Origin: Pedobacter sp. Hv1
GTDB taxonomy: Bacteria > Bacteroidota > Bacteroidia > Sphingobacteriales > Sphingobacteriaceae
Direction: 5' to 3'
Length of the DNA stretch: 64,000 bases
Assembly (NCBI RefSeq): GCF_001412215.1
Contig: NZ_LLWP01000007.1
Span: 1-64,000, forward strand
Within the stretch, counting starts at the first letter, position 1. The number at the start of each line of letters is the position of its first letter. The position numbers and the translations under genes are program-made. This document shows positions 38,324 through 46,403 of this stretch, one piece after another. The notes under the pieces are model-generated. The model was not told the origin of the DNA. It saw nothing but the letters and a program-made list of their open reading frames with translations, and did not search any database.

Positions 38324-39682
38324 CTACTTACCTATACAAAACTTACTAAAAATATTCTCCAGTAAATCATCCGTTGTAACCGTACCAGTAATCTCACCAA
38401 GGTAATGTAAAGCCTGTTTAATATCCATCGCTAAAAAATCGGAGGTAATGGGGTTATCGATATTGTTGAGCACATTGTGTAAGGCATTTTCCGTGTTTTT
38501 AAGCGCTTCTACATGGCGAATATTGCTCAACAAGGTTTCACTGGTATTGATGTGGTGCAGGTTCACTTTTTCCAATAAACTGGTTTTGAGTTCATCAACC
38601 CCGATGTTCTCTTTGGCAGAAAGGAAAAGTACTTCTTGTTGCTCAAAAGCTTGGCGTTGTTCAGGTGTAAACAGATCGGCCTTGTTCACTAAGGCCAGAT
38701 AAGGAATATCTATTTTGCGCAGGTCTACCAGTTGTTCTTGCAACTCATCGGGCGTTTGCAAGGCATCGACCATATAAATAATCAATTTGGCCTGTTTCAT
38801 TCGCTCTAAGGTACGCTCTACCCCCTTGGCTTCAATAATATCTGCGGTATCACGGATCCCGGCAGTATCGATAAAACGGAAAATGATGCCGCTAATGTTC
38901 AATTCGTCTTCAATAGTATCGCGAGTGGTCCCTGCAATATCAGATACGATAGCCCTTTCTTCGTTTAACAAGGCATTTAACAAGGTCGATTTACCTACAT
39001 TTGGTTTACCCGCAATTACAATGGGCACACCATTTTTAAGTACATTTCCCATTTCGAAAGAAGAAATCAAGCGATGCAATACCGTATTGATGCGGACGAT
39101 TAATGCCCTTAATTGGTCGCGATTGGCAAACTCTACATCTTCTTCCGCAAAATCAAGTTCTAGCTCTATCATGGAGGCAAAATGGATCAATTGCTCACGA
39201 AGGTCTTTCAGCTCGGTAGAGAAACCACCGCGCATCTGCTGCAAAGCTACATCATGAGAGGCTTTACTATCTGAGGCAATGAGATCGGCCACAGCTTCTG
39301 CCTGACTCAGGTCGAATGCACCATTTAAAAAGGCTCTTAAGGTAAATTCGCCCGGTTTGGCTGCCCTTGCCCCCTTTTTAATCAGCAAGTTTAAAATCTG
39401 CTGGATAATGTAGTTAGAACCATGGCAAGAGATCTCTACCACATTCTCTTTGGTATAAGATTTTGGGGCAATGTACAAACCTACCACCACCTCGTCTATC
39501 ATCATGTCTTCATCCTTGATCAGTCCAAAATGTAAGGTATGGGTAGCTTGCTTTGTCAAGTCCTTACCTGCAAAAACCTGATTGGTCAGTTGAATAGCAT
39601 CTGGACCTGATAGACGAATTACGCCAATGGCACCGCTACCTGGAGGAGTAGACAAAGCAATGATGGTATCTGTTGTATACAT
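38324..39682 (-). CDS. mnmE: tRNA uridine-5-carboxymethylaminomethyl modification GTPase MnmE
   Basis: 452 residues, usual length. The N-terminal tetrahydrofolate-binding domain starts DTIIALSTPPGSGAIGVIRL; the helical middle contains SCHGSNYI; the G domain has GKPNVGKST (G1), GTTRDT (G2), DTAG (G3) and NKAD (G4). The C-terminus is FSKFCIGK, the conserved C-[ILV]-G-K that places the catalytic Cys. With MnmG it forms the wobble-uridine side chain of several tRNAs in the cytosol. Housekeeping gene transcribed alone. Confidence 0.98.
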   Translation of the reverse strand: MYTTDTIIALSTPPGSGAIGVIRLSGPDAIQLTNQVFAGKDLTKQATHTLHFGLIKDEDMMIDEVVVGLYIAPKSYTKENVVEISCHGSNYIIQQILNLLIKKGARAAKPGEFTLRAFLNGAFDLSQAEAVADLIASDSKASHDVALQQMRGGFSTELKDLREQLIHFASMIELELDFAEEDVEFANRDQLRALIVRINTVLHRLISSFEMGNVLKNGVPIVIAGKPNVGKSTLLNALLNEERAIVSDIAGTTRDTIEDELNISGIIFRFIDTAGIRDTADIIEAKGVERTLERMKQAKLIIYMVDALQTPDELQEQLVDLRKIDIPYLALVNKADLFTPEQRQAFEQQEVLFLSAKENIGVDELKTSLLEKVNLHHINTSETLLSNIRHVEALKNTENALHNVLNNIDNPITSDFLAMDIKQALHYLGEITGTVTTDDLLENIFSKFCIGK

Positions 39683-39754
39683 ATTGAGTGCAAAGATACA
39701 GGATTAAGGGCAAAGATTTTGTAGGTTCATTCGCACAATGGTTTATTGGTCAAT

Positions 39755-39915
39755 TGTCGATTGTTCATGGTTCATGGTTCATCGTTTATAGTTCATAGCT
39801 CAAATACCAAAGGTTAAAGCATACAAACTGTTAACTGACAACTGATCTTTGTACTTTAATCTTTATACTTAGTACTCTAACCTTTATACTTCGTACTTGA
39901 ATCTTAGTACTCAAA
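39755..39915. repeat. Short degenerate repeats upstream of the AI-2E-type permease gene
   Basis: Two micro-repeat blocks: GTTCATGGTTCATGGTTCAT-like units (39765-39800), then several TACTTxGTACT/ATCTTTATACTT-like units (39852-39915). Such low-complexity strings are frequent between Bacteroidota genes. No hairpin or promoter call. Confidence 0.6.
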
Positions 39916-39962
39916 ACAATTTACCTACATTAGTGTTTAAAGCTGGAACAAACTAGAAACCT

Positions 39963-41075
39963 ATGAAAGAACTACCCTTAAGTGTAAAACGATCTATCGA
40001 ATTATTGGGCCTTGTATTATTGATTGCCATTTTGGTGGTGGGCCGAGATATCATCATGCCGATTGTGATGGCATTTTTCATCAGCATTATGCTCTTGCCC
40101 ATTTACCGATTTTTAAGAAAATATAAAGTACCCGAATCTATTTCTATTATCCTGCCCATTTTATTTGTAGTGATTTTTATTGCAGGTATCGTCTGGTTCT
40201 TTTCGGCACAGATCGGTATTTTGGTAAGTGATTTCCCACAAATTAAACAGAACGTAACCAAACACCTCCAATCTCTACAAGAATGGATATTTAATCTAAC
40301 TGGGGTTGAAACCACTAAACAAACCGAATTTATAGAAAACAAAAGCAATGATATGCTGAGCATGGCAGGCAAAGCTGCTGGTGGTGCCGCTGTAACGTTG
40401 AGTGGTGTTTTTGTATTTGTGGGCCTCTTGCCAATTTACATCTACCTGATCTTATTTTACAAAGATATTCTACTCCGTTTTACTTTTATGTGGTTCAAAA
40501 CTAACGATCACCCTAAAGTAAAAGAAGCTGTTTACGAAACCGAATCGATTATTAAAAGTTACTTAATTGGCTTATTGATTCAGGTAAGTTACATGACCAT
40601 TCTATTGGGCGGTATTTTGATGTTGGTTGGCATTAAACATGCTTTGTTAATTGGGGTAATCTTTGCCATTTTAAACTTGATTCCTTATGTTGGGGCATTG
40701 ATTGGCAACTTGATTGGAGTATTGTTAACCTTAACTTCTTCTACCGAATTATGGCCTGTAGTAACTGTTTTAGGGGTAATTGCAGTGGTACAATTTTTAG
40801 ACAACAATATCTTGATGCCTCGTATTGTAGGCTCGAAGGTTAAAATAAATGCTTTATTCTCCATTTTAGGTGTGCTGATTGGAGGTACTATAGCAGGGGT
40901 CTCCGGCATGTTCCTATCCTTACCAATTATTGCGGTACTAAAAATCATTTTCGATCGTACAGATTCGTATCAACAATGGGGTGTTTTATTGGGCGATGAA
41001 AGACCATCAAAAAGTCCAATGTCTTTTCCCGGTTTTGGCAAAAAGACCAAAGTAAGCACCAAAAGTGCGGATTGA
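39963..41075 (+). CDS. AI-2E family transporter (PerM/YdiK-like permease)
   Basis: 370 residues, integral membrane. Hydrophobic segments near 14-45, 60-80, 145-165, 205-270 and 305-335; conserved GLLIQVSYMTILLGGILMLV, LNLIPYVGALIGNLIG and the FLDNNILMPRIVGSKVKIN motif of the family. Despite the name, few members carry AI-2; others are implicated in Na+/H+ exchange or export. The basic C-terminal tail (FGKKTKVSTKSAD) is cytosolic. Monocistronic, with repeats on both sides. Confidence 0.93.
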   Translation: MKELPLSVKRSIELLGLVLLIAILVVGRDIIMPIVMAFFISIMLLPIYRFLRKYKVPESISIILPILFVVIFIAGIVWFFSAQIGILVSDFPQIKQNVTKHLQSLQEWIFNLTGVETTKQTEFIENKSNDMLSMAGKAAGGAAVTLSGVFVFVGLLPIYIYLILFYKDILLRFTFMWFKTNDHPKVKEAVYETESIIKSYLIGLLIQVSYMTILLGGILMLVGIKHALLIGVIFAILNLIPYVGALIGNLIGVLLTLTSSTELWPVVTVLGVIAVVQFLDNNILMPRIVGSKVKINALFSILGVLIGGTIAGVSGMFLSLPIIAVLKIIFDRTDSYQQWGVLLGDERPSKSPMSFPGFGKKTKVSTKSAD

Positions 41076-41118
41076 TTAAAATAGGTTGAAACATGAAGGC
41101 ATTAAGATAATCTTTCTA

Positions 41119-41511
41119 TTACCACTTGAGAAACACGCAGACTTAGATGTAACTAAGGTGTCTTAGATGATTAAACCTATGTGAACTATGTAGCTATGTG
41201 GTCATGTTTCTAATTATTCACCACCTTAGTAACCTAAGAAATACTTAGCCTTAGATGCAACTCAGGTGCCTTAGATGGTAAACCCTATGTGGTCATGATT
41301 ATGATTTTTCACCACCTCAATAACCTAAGAAATAATTAGACTAAGATGCATTATATAATTAAACCCTATATGAGCTATGTGCCTATGTGGTCGCATTTTT
41401 AATTGTTCACCACCTAAGAAACCTAAGGGATGCTAAGACTTAGATGTGCAACTCAGGTGTCTTAGATGGTTAAAATCTATGTGAACTATGTACCTATGTG
41501 GTTGTATTTTT
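41119..41511. repeat. Four tandem copies of a degenerate ~100-bp intergenic unit
   Basis: Units begin near 41119, 41215, 41309 and 41406. Each has, in order, CACCACCT(T)A, AACCTAAG(A)AA, CTTAGATG, CTCAGGTG, CTTAGATGGT, CTATGTGAACTATGT and CTATGTGGT. Unit 2 lacks the GAACTATG part. They fill the gap between the permease and the convergent TSUP gene. Non-coding; origin unknown. Confidence 0.8.
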
Positions 41512-41526
41512 TATATAGTAAAACTA

Positions 41527-42291
41527 CTACTTCAGCAACACATCATAAGCGAACCTCAAAATAGTTCCAAAAATAACGATCAGAAAGAAGATTCGGATAA
41601 ACTTATTGCCCTTAAGCAAGGCAAGCTTGGCCCCAAAAAAGGAACCGATCACATTAAAAATAGCCATAGGAATTGCATATTGAAACAATACATGACCCGT
41701 AGAACTAAAATAGATGATAGCCGCCAGGTTGGTAGCAATATTGACGATCTTGGCATGTGCACTTGCCCCAATAAAATCGAAACCCAAAACTGCTATAAAT
41801 ACCAAAATTAGAAAAGAACCAGTCCCAGGGCCAATCAACCCATCGTAAAAACCAATCACCAAACCAAAGATGGCGGCCAACAGCACCTGCTTTTTAACAG
41901 AGTGTTCTTTATGTTGATGGATACCAAACTGTTTATTAAAATAAGTATAAATTGCTACCAAGACCAATACCACCAAAATAATAGGCTTAATCACCGCATT
42001 ATTGATCATACTTACCGAATATGCACCTAGTAACGAAGCAAAAAATGCTGCAATCACACAGGCAATCAACACCCTGTAATTGAACTTTACTTGTTTAGAA
42101 TATTTAAAAGCCGCTACGCAGGTGCCCGCCAAAGATGGAAGTTTAACCGTGCCGAAAAGTGTAGCTACCGGATAATGTGGCAAGATCAGCAACGTAGCAG
42201 GCGTTTGCAATAGACCTCCGCCACCTACAATGGCATCTATAAAACCTGCAGCAAAGGCTGCCAAACAAAGTAAAATGAGTTCTTGGAGCAT
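41527..42291 (-). CDS. TSUP family membrane permease (TauE/SafE-like)
   Basis: 254 residues, about eight membrane helices. Two internally similar halves begin AAFAAGFIDAIVGGGGLLQT and FGLVIGFYDGLIGPGTGSFL, the paired signature of the sulfite exporter TauE/SafE family. Typical cargo is sulfite, sulfoacetate or another small organosulfur or carboxylate anion; this cannot be resolved here. Ends against the tandem repeat array; the secreted-protein gene lies 18 bases upstream. Confidence 0.94.
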   Translation of the reverse strand: MLQELILLCLAAFAAGFIDAIVGGGGLLQTPATLLILPHYPVATLFGTVKLPSLAGTCVAAFKYSKQVKFNYRVLIACVIAAFFASLLGAYSVSMINNAVIKPIILVVLVLVAIYTYFNKQFGIHQHKEHSVKKQVLLAAIFGLVIGFYDGLIGPGTGSFLILVFIAVLGFDFIGASAHAKIVNIATNLAAIIYFSSTGHVLFQYAIPMAIFNVIGSFFGAKLALLKGNKFIRIFFLIVIFGTILRFAYDVLLK

Positions 42292-42309
42292 GGAATTGAT
42301 AGAGAAAAG

Positions 42310-42969
42310 TTATTGTTTGATTACAAGATTATCCATTTGCCATTCACCTTTTAAGCATTGTTGAAAACCTATCTCACTTCCAATCAGTAATGGTTCTATA
42401 GGTACCTTGTAAACGAGTTGACCATCCATTTTTACCATCAGCATGCCATCTTGCTGTATAATTTGATATTTATTAAAAGTACCACTTTTGATATTAAACT
42501 TTGAAAGAGTTTCATCTCTTAATTGATATGACCACTTCCCATACGTCCAACCTTTATGCAAGTCGAATTTATTTACTCTAATTGCCGTAGCTCCAAAATC
42601 GATTTGGTAGATGGTTGTTCTTCTTACACCATCGGCCTCATGTATCTTACCCCATTGAATATCAAAAACACGAAAATCAGCTTCTGAGCTGAGGTAATTT
42701 GCATCAAACTCAATCGAGAAATTTTTGGTGACATCAAAATCGTATATGGTTTTTTTATACCATAAACAGCCATTGATCACTTTGTTTTCAGTTGCTTTTT
42801 TGATAGATAAAATGCCATTCTCTTGTTTAACCTCAAACTCCTTGTTATTCACAAGCTTCCAGTCATTGTCATACCCTTCAAAATCATCTTTAAAAATGAC
42901 TTTTTCTTGCGCATTAGCTATCAAACAGCACAAGCAAGCAAATAAAAGAACCAGAGCTATATTTTTCAT
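42310..42969 (-). CDS. Secreted concanavalin-like (LamG/DUF1080-type) protein of unknown ligand
   Basis: 219 residues from the ATG at 42969 (MKNIALVLLFACLCCLIANAQ, a clear signal peptide). An upstream in-frame Met at 43074 only reads through intergenic repeat sequence. The body starts IFKDDFEGYDNDWKLVNNKE and continues as a beta-sandwich pattern ending GFQQCLKGEWQMDNLVIKQ, the jelly-roll layout of carbohydrate-binding or DUF1080-like domains. No catalytic residues can be assigned. Likely surface or periplasmic. Confidence 0.7.
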   Translation of the reverse strand: MKNIALVLLFACLCCLIANAQEKVIFKDDFEGYDNDWKLVNNKEFEVKQENGILSIKKATENKVINGCLWYKKTIYDFDVTKNFSIEFDANYLSSEADFRVFDIQWGKIHEADGVRRTTIYQIDFGATAIRVNKFDLHKGWTYGKWSYQLRDETLSKFNIKSGTFNKYQIIQQDGMLMVKMDGQLVYKVPIEPLLIGSEIGFQQCLKGEWQMDNLVIKQ

Positions 42970-43039
42970 ATCAAAAGATTGTTTAAACCGGCCATAAGAT
43001 AGCCACAATTTATCAATTATCGTATTACAAAGCCATTCC

Positions 43040-43139
43040 TTGTCAGTCTGAGCCTGTCGAAGACAATGAACCAATGACTTTGTCAGTCTGAGCTTAGTTT
43101 ATACTGAGTTGAACGAAGTATCGAAGACAATGAACCAAT
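43040..43139. repeat. Two copies of a dispersed TGTCAGTCTGAGC...TCGAAGACAATGAACCAAT repeat
   Basis: Copy 1 (43040-43076) is compact. Copy 2 (43080-43139) carries about 24 extra bases between the TGTCAGTCTGAGC and TCGAAGACAATGAACCAAT blocks. GTC[TA]... and ...GAC ends make each copy weakly palindromic. This looks like a genome-wide intergenic element; copies elsewhere cannot be checked here. Confidence 0.6.
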
Positions 43140-43184
43140 AACAACACTAGTGAACAAATGAACCAATGATACTAATGAACCAAC

Positions 43185-44960
43185 CTACATCCTTTCAGGC
43201 ACATTGATACCCAAAATAGCAGTTCCGGTTTTCAAAATATCTGCTGTTAACTTACAGATATTTAATCGGTGCTGTTTCAAGGCTACATTTTCTTCTTTTA
43301 CAATAGGTGGTACCTCGTGGTAGAATTTGTTGAACAGTTTAGCCACCTCGTATAAATAGTTGGCTAAAAATGCTGGACTATAAGCCTTGGCAGCTGCCGC
43401 AATCTCTTCTGGATATTTGGACAACAACATGATCATTTCCAGTTCTGTAGGTAAAAGCCCAACCGAAAACTGATCTGCACCAACCGTTAACTGATAATTA
43501 GCTTTGTTTAATAAAGACTTGATCCTTGCATGGGTATACTGAATAAATGGCCCTGTATGACCTTGAAAATCGATCGACTCTGCTGGATCAAACAATAAAC
43601 GTTTTTTAGGTTCTACCTTTAACAAGAAATATTTTAAAGCACCCAAACCAATATTGTAATACAGCTCTTCTTTTTCAGTTTCAGAGAAATCGTTGATTTT
43701 ACCTAGGGCTTCCGTCTTTTGTTTAGCAGTTTCAATCATTTCAGCTACCAGATCATCAGCATCCACTACCGTACCTTCCCTGCTTTTCATTTTTCCGCTT
43801 GGTAGATCTACCATTCCGTACGACAAGTGGTGCAAACCATTTGCCCAACTTTTACCTAGTTTCTCTAAGATCAAGAACAATACCTTAAAGTGGTAATCTT
43901 GTTCGTTACCAACCACATAAATAGATTGATCCATATGAAAATCATCATATTTCATTTGGGCAGTTCCCAAATCCTGGGTAATGTAAACCGAAGTACCATC
44001 GGCACGTAACACCAATTTTTGGTCTAGGCCTTCGGCAGTGAGATCAATCCACACAGAGCCATCTTCCTTTTTAAAGAAAACACCCTTTGCTAATCCTTCA
44101 TCAACAATATCCTTACCCAATAGGTAGGTATTGCTTTCATAATAATATTGATCAAAGTCAACACCTAAGTTTTTATAACTTACGGCAAAACCATCGTAAA
44201 CCCAGCCATTCATCATTTTCCAAAGGGCAATTACAGCCTCATCACCTGCTTCCCAGGCCAATAACATCTGTTGTGCTTCTTTAATCAAAGCTGCACCCTT
44301 TTTGGCTTCGTCTTCGGTTTTCCCCTCAGCCATTAAGGCTTCGATCTGTTTTTTATATTCTTTATCAAAAATTACATAGTATTTTCCAACCAGGTGATCG
44401 CCTTTTAGCCCTGAGCTTTCTGGGGTTTCTGCATTGCCCCATTTTTGCCAAGCCAACATCGATTTACAGATATGGATACCCCTATCGTTTACCAAGTTTA
44501 CTTTGTATACCTCGTAACCATCGGCCTTTAACAGCTCCGAAACCGAATAACCCAATAAATTATTGCGAACATGGCCCAAGTGTAGAGGTTTGTTGGTATT
44601 TGGCGATGAATATTCTACCATTACCTTTTTGCCATTAGGTTTGATTTTGGCAAAATCAGCACTCAACAATTCGTTGTTAAATAGATTTAACCAATAACTA
44701 TCGGCAATGCTCAAATTTAAAAAGCCTTTTACCACATTAAAAGCCGTAACTTCTGCTACATGATCTACCAAGTATTGGCCAATAGCACTTGCCGTTTCTT
44801 CTGGCGATTTCTTAGAAAACCGTACAATCGGGAAAACAACAATGGTGAGCTGCCCTTCAAATTCTTTGCGGGTTTCTTGTACATTGATTACGCTTTCGGC
44901 AACTTCTTCGTTGTAGATTTGTTTAATTGCGTTTAAAGTTTCGGTAATGATAAAATTCAT
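43185..44960 (-). CDS. argS: Arginyl-tRNA synthetase
   Basis: 591 residues from the ATG at 44960 (MNFIITETLNAIKQIY); a further Met at 45023 reads through an unrelated leader. N-terminal Add-1 tRNA D-loop binding domain (about 1-100); class I motif PLHLGHVRNNLLG (HIGH) within YSSPNTNKPLHLGH; GKMKSREGT in place of KMSKS; C-terminal anticodon-binding DALR domain ending LGINVPERM. Charges tRNA-Arg in the cytosol. Essential housekeeping gene, complete. Confidence 0.98.
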   Translation of the reverse strand: MNFIITETLNAIKQIYNEEVAESVINVQETRKEFEGQLTIVVFPIVRFSKKSPEETASAIGQYLVDHVAEVTAFNVVKGFLNLSIADSYWLNLFNNELLSADFAKIKPNGKKVMVEYSSPNTNKPLHLGHVRNNLLGYSVSELLKADGYEVYKVNLVNDRGIHICKSMLAWQKWGNAETPESSGLKGDHLVGKYYVIFDKEYKKQIEALMAEGKTEDEAKKGAALIKEAQQMLLAWEAGDEAVIALWKMMNGWVYDGFAVSYKNLGVDFDQYYYESNTYLLGKDIVDEGLAKGVFFKKEDGSVWIDLTAEGLDQKLVLRADGTSVYITQDLGTAQMKYDDFHMDQSIYVVGNEQDYHFKVLFLILEKLGKSWANGLHHLSYGMVDLPSGKMKSREGTVVDADDLVAEMIETAKQKTEALGKINDFSETEKEELYYNIGLGALKYFLLKVEPKKRLLFDPAESIDFQGHTGPFIQYTHARIKSLLNKANYQLTVGADQFSVGLLPTELEMIMLLSKYPEEIAAAAKAYSPAFLANYLYEVAKLFNKFYHEVPPIVKEENVALKQHRLNICKLTADILKTGTAILGINVPERM

Positions 44961-45050
44961 GTTCCAAAAATAGCGATTAAACCCTAAAGCTGAAAGTACA
45001 AAGCAGAAAGAACGCTGCAGCAAGATGAAAACACAGAGAAATCATCATAA

Positions 45051-45087
45051 AAATGGAGCGAGGCTCAAAAAACCTTGCTCCATTTCA
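45051..45087 (-). terminator. Terminator after small secreted protein gene 1
   Basis: AAATGGAGC-G-AGG and CCT-T-GCTCCATTT form a long near-perfect stem, just beyond the stop at 45094; on the minus strand it ends in TTTTT. Confidence 0.75.
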
Positions 45088-45093
45088 TTAGTT

Positions 45094-45444
45094 TTATTCT
45101 TCTACCACACCTACACTACCCCAATACACCATTCCGTGGGTAGGTGTATTTAATGTAATATTGGCAATCTTATTTACAGCATCATAAGTGCTATACAAAC
45201 ACTCATAACTAATATCGTTATACGCATCGTACAGATAAAGTATTTTGGTAGTATCACTAGGGTCTGCCAATACCTGATAAGTACTAGCGGGTAAATGCAT
45301 GTCTCCACTCCATTCAAAATAACCTAAATAATAGGTTTTTACTGGAGGGGTATCACTTTTTAAAACGGCAACTTCGGCGGTTGAATGTAATGGACTAGCT
45401 AAAAAAGCACAAGAAATAAATAGCAACAAAAATAGTTTTTTCAT
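45094..45444 (-). CDS. Small secreted protein, tandem paralogue 1
   Basis: 116 residues. Signal peptide MKKLFLLLFISCAFLASPL; the mature part has GYFEWSGDMHLPASTYQVL, ILYLYDAYND and a final strand WGSVGVVEE. The same frame of motifs occurs in the next gene upstream (45605-45949), including the FEWxGxxxLPAxTYQVL core, so the two are paralogues. No known family; possibly a compact surface or periplasmic beta protein. It has its own conserved promoter and terminator. Confidence 0.72.
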   Translation of the reverse strand: MKKLFLLLFISCAFLASPLHSTAEVAVLKSDTPPVKTYYLGYFEWSGDMHLPASTYQVLADPSDTTKILYLYDAYNDISYECLYSTYDAVNKIANITLNTPTHGMVYWGSVGVVEE

Positions 45445-45472
45445 GTTTTTAAGTTTTAGGTTAAAGGTTAAC

Positions 45473-45502
45473 TAAATATACCTTTTATTAAACTTAGCTC
45501 AA
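45473..45502 (-). promoter_or_regulatory. Promoter of small secreted protein gene 1
   Basis: Minus-strand TATATTTA (45473-45480) is close to TAnnTTTG; TTG (45500-45502) lies 19 bases upstream. The surrounding 80 bases are nearly the same as those before the paralogue. Confidence 0.55.
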
Positions 45503-45561
45503 CAAAGAATTTCATGTTCATCTCATTCATTGTGAGTAAAAAAACTCAAAACATTAAATAA

Positions 45562-45598
45562 TTAATGGAGAACAGCACGATAACTATTCTCCCTTAAT
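45562..45598 (-). terminator. Hairpin after small secreted protein gene 2
   Basis: TTAATGGAGAA and TTCTCCCTTAA pair with one mismatch over a 15-base loop, starting about 7 bases beyond the stop at 45605. A mixed T/A tail follows on the minus strand. Confidence 0.55.
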
Positions 45599-45604
45599 TT
45601 CTTA

Positions 45605-45949
45605 TTAATAGACGACAGTTACATTGCCTATAAAGCTGTAACCATAACCTGGAATTTGCACAATTAAATTGGCCGTACCAGCAAACGGATCATAAGTACT
45701 ACCTGTACAAGCGTAACTGGTAGTACCATCGTAGATATAGAGCACATCGGTATGTGATCCATCTAAATCAGACAATACCTGATAAGTACCTGCAGGCAGC
45801 CCTCCACCTCCACCCCACTCAAATACTCCACAATACCAGGTTAGAATCGGTGGTGGATCAAACTTAGCACTAACAGCATTGGCTTTAGAAAATTCTGGCG
45901 ATACCAAGAACAAACTGGCGAACAGCAATAGACAACATAATTTTTTCAT
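45605..45949 (-). CDS. Small secreted protein, tandem paralogue 2
   Basis: 114 residues. Signal peptide MKKLCCLLLFASLFLVSP; mature part with GVFEWGGGGGLPAGTYQVL, VLYIYDGTTSYACTGSTYDP and a final GNVTVVY strand. Homologous along its whole length to the gene at 45094-45444. A glycine run and an extra Cys differ from the paralogue. This is the last chromosomal-looking gene before the conjugative element. Confidence 0.72.
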   Translation of the reverse strand: MKKLCCLLLFASLFLVSPEFSKANAVSAKFDPPPILTWYCGVFEWGGGGGLPAGTYQVLSDLDGSHTDVLYIYDGTTSYACTGSTYDPFAGTANLIVQIPGYGYSFIGNVTVVY

Positions 45950-45978
45950 GTTTTTTAGTTTTAGGGTTAAAGATTAAC

Positions 45979-46010
45979 TAAATATATCTTTTTTGAATTT
46001 TTCTATACAA
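45979..46010 (-). promoter_or_regulatory. Promoter of small secreted protein gene 2
   Basis: Minus-strand TATATTTA (45979-45986) with TTG (46008-46010) 21 bases upstream, in a leader almost identical to that of the paralogue, including the TTCATCTCATTCATT stretch. Confidence 0.55.
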
Positions 46011-46403
46011 GAAATTCAATGTTCATCTCATTCATTATTTTATTTGAAAAAGGTTAATAAAGTCCAAAGTGGCTAATAAAGAGTAGTTTACGAGGTAGGA
46101 AATCGTATCAGGTAACGATTTAGTAATGGTACTATTTGCATTAATTTTCTATTTTTTTCCTTGTAAATCATTACAAAAATACAAAAAATAGGTTAAGGGA
46201 TGCTTATATTTTTATACTTATACAATGCCTACTTATTTTTCTATTTAGCAGTATAAAACTTAAATTATTAATAGGCAAATCAAAAAAACCTTTCCCCTGT
46301 TGCCCCCAAGTTGGGAAAGATTGTCATTTATTATACTAATGTTTGTTATTTAATTAGGGAAAACCGCCTAGAAGTACTGTTAATCCTTATAAAATTACAA
46401 GCT
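46011..46403. other. Intergenic stretch that should contain the left junction of the conjugative element
   Basis: No tRNA or gene found. It holds nested inverted repeats: CTATTTTTT (46149-46157) with AAAAAATAG (46183-46191) enclosing TTGTAA/TTACAA (46161-46176), and CTTTCCC/GGGAAAG (46290-46319). Base composition changes from chromosome-like to element-like across it. The exact end cannot be set without the other junction. Confidence 0.4.

Noticed and set aside
41119..41511. Possible CRISPR array
   Set aside because: The repeats are contiguous, degenerate and about 100 bases long, with no unique spacers and no cas genes nearby.
41488..41811. Plus-strand 107-codon frame over the end of the TSUP gene
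   Set aside because: It is antisense to clear membrane-helix coding sequence and is rich in Asn, Lys and Cys in no pattern.
45950..46403. tRNA gene as attachment site of the conjugative element
   Set aside because: No cloverleaf or conserved T-loop (GGTTCGAxxCC) is present on either strand.
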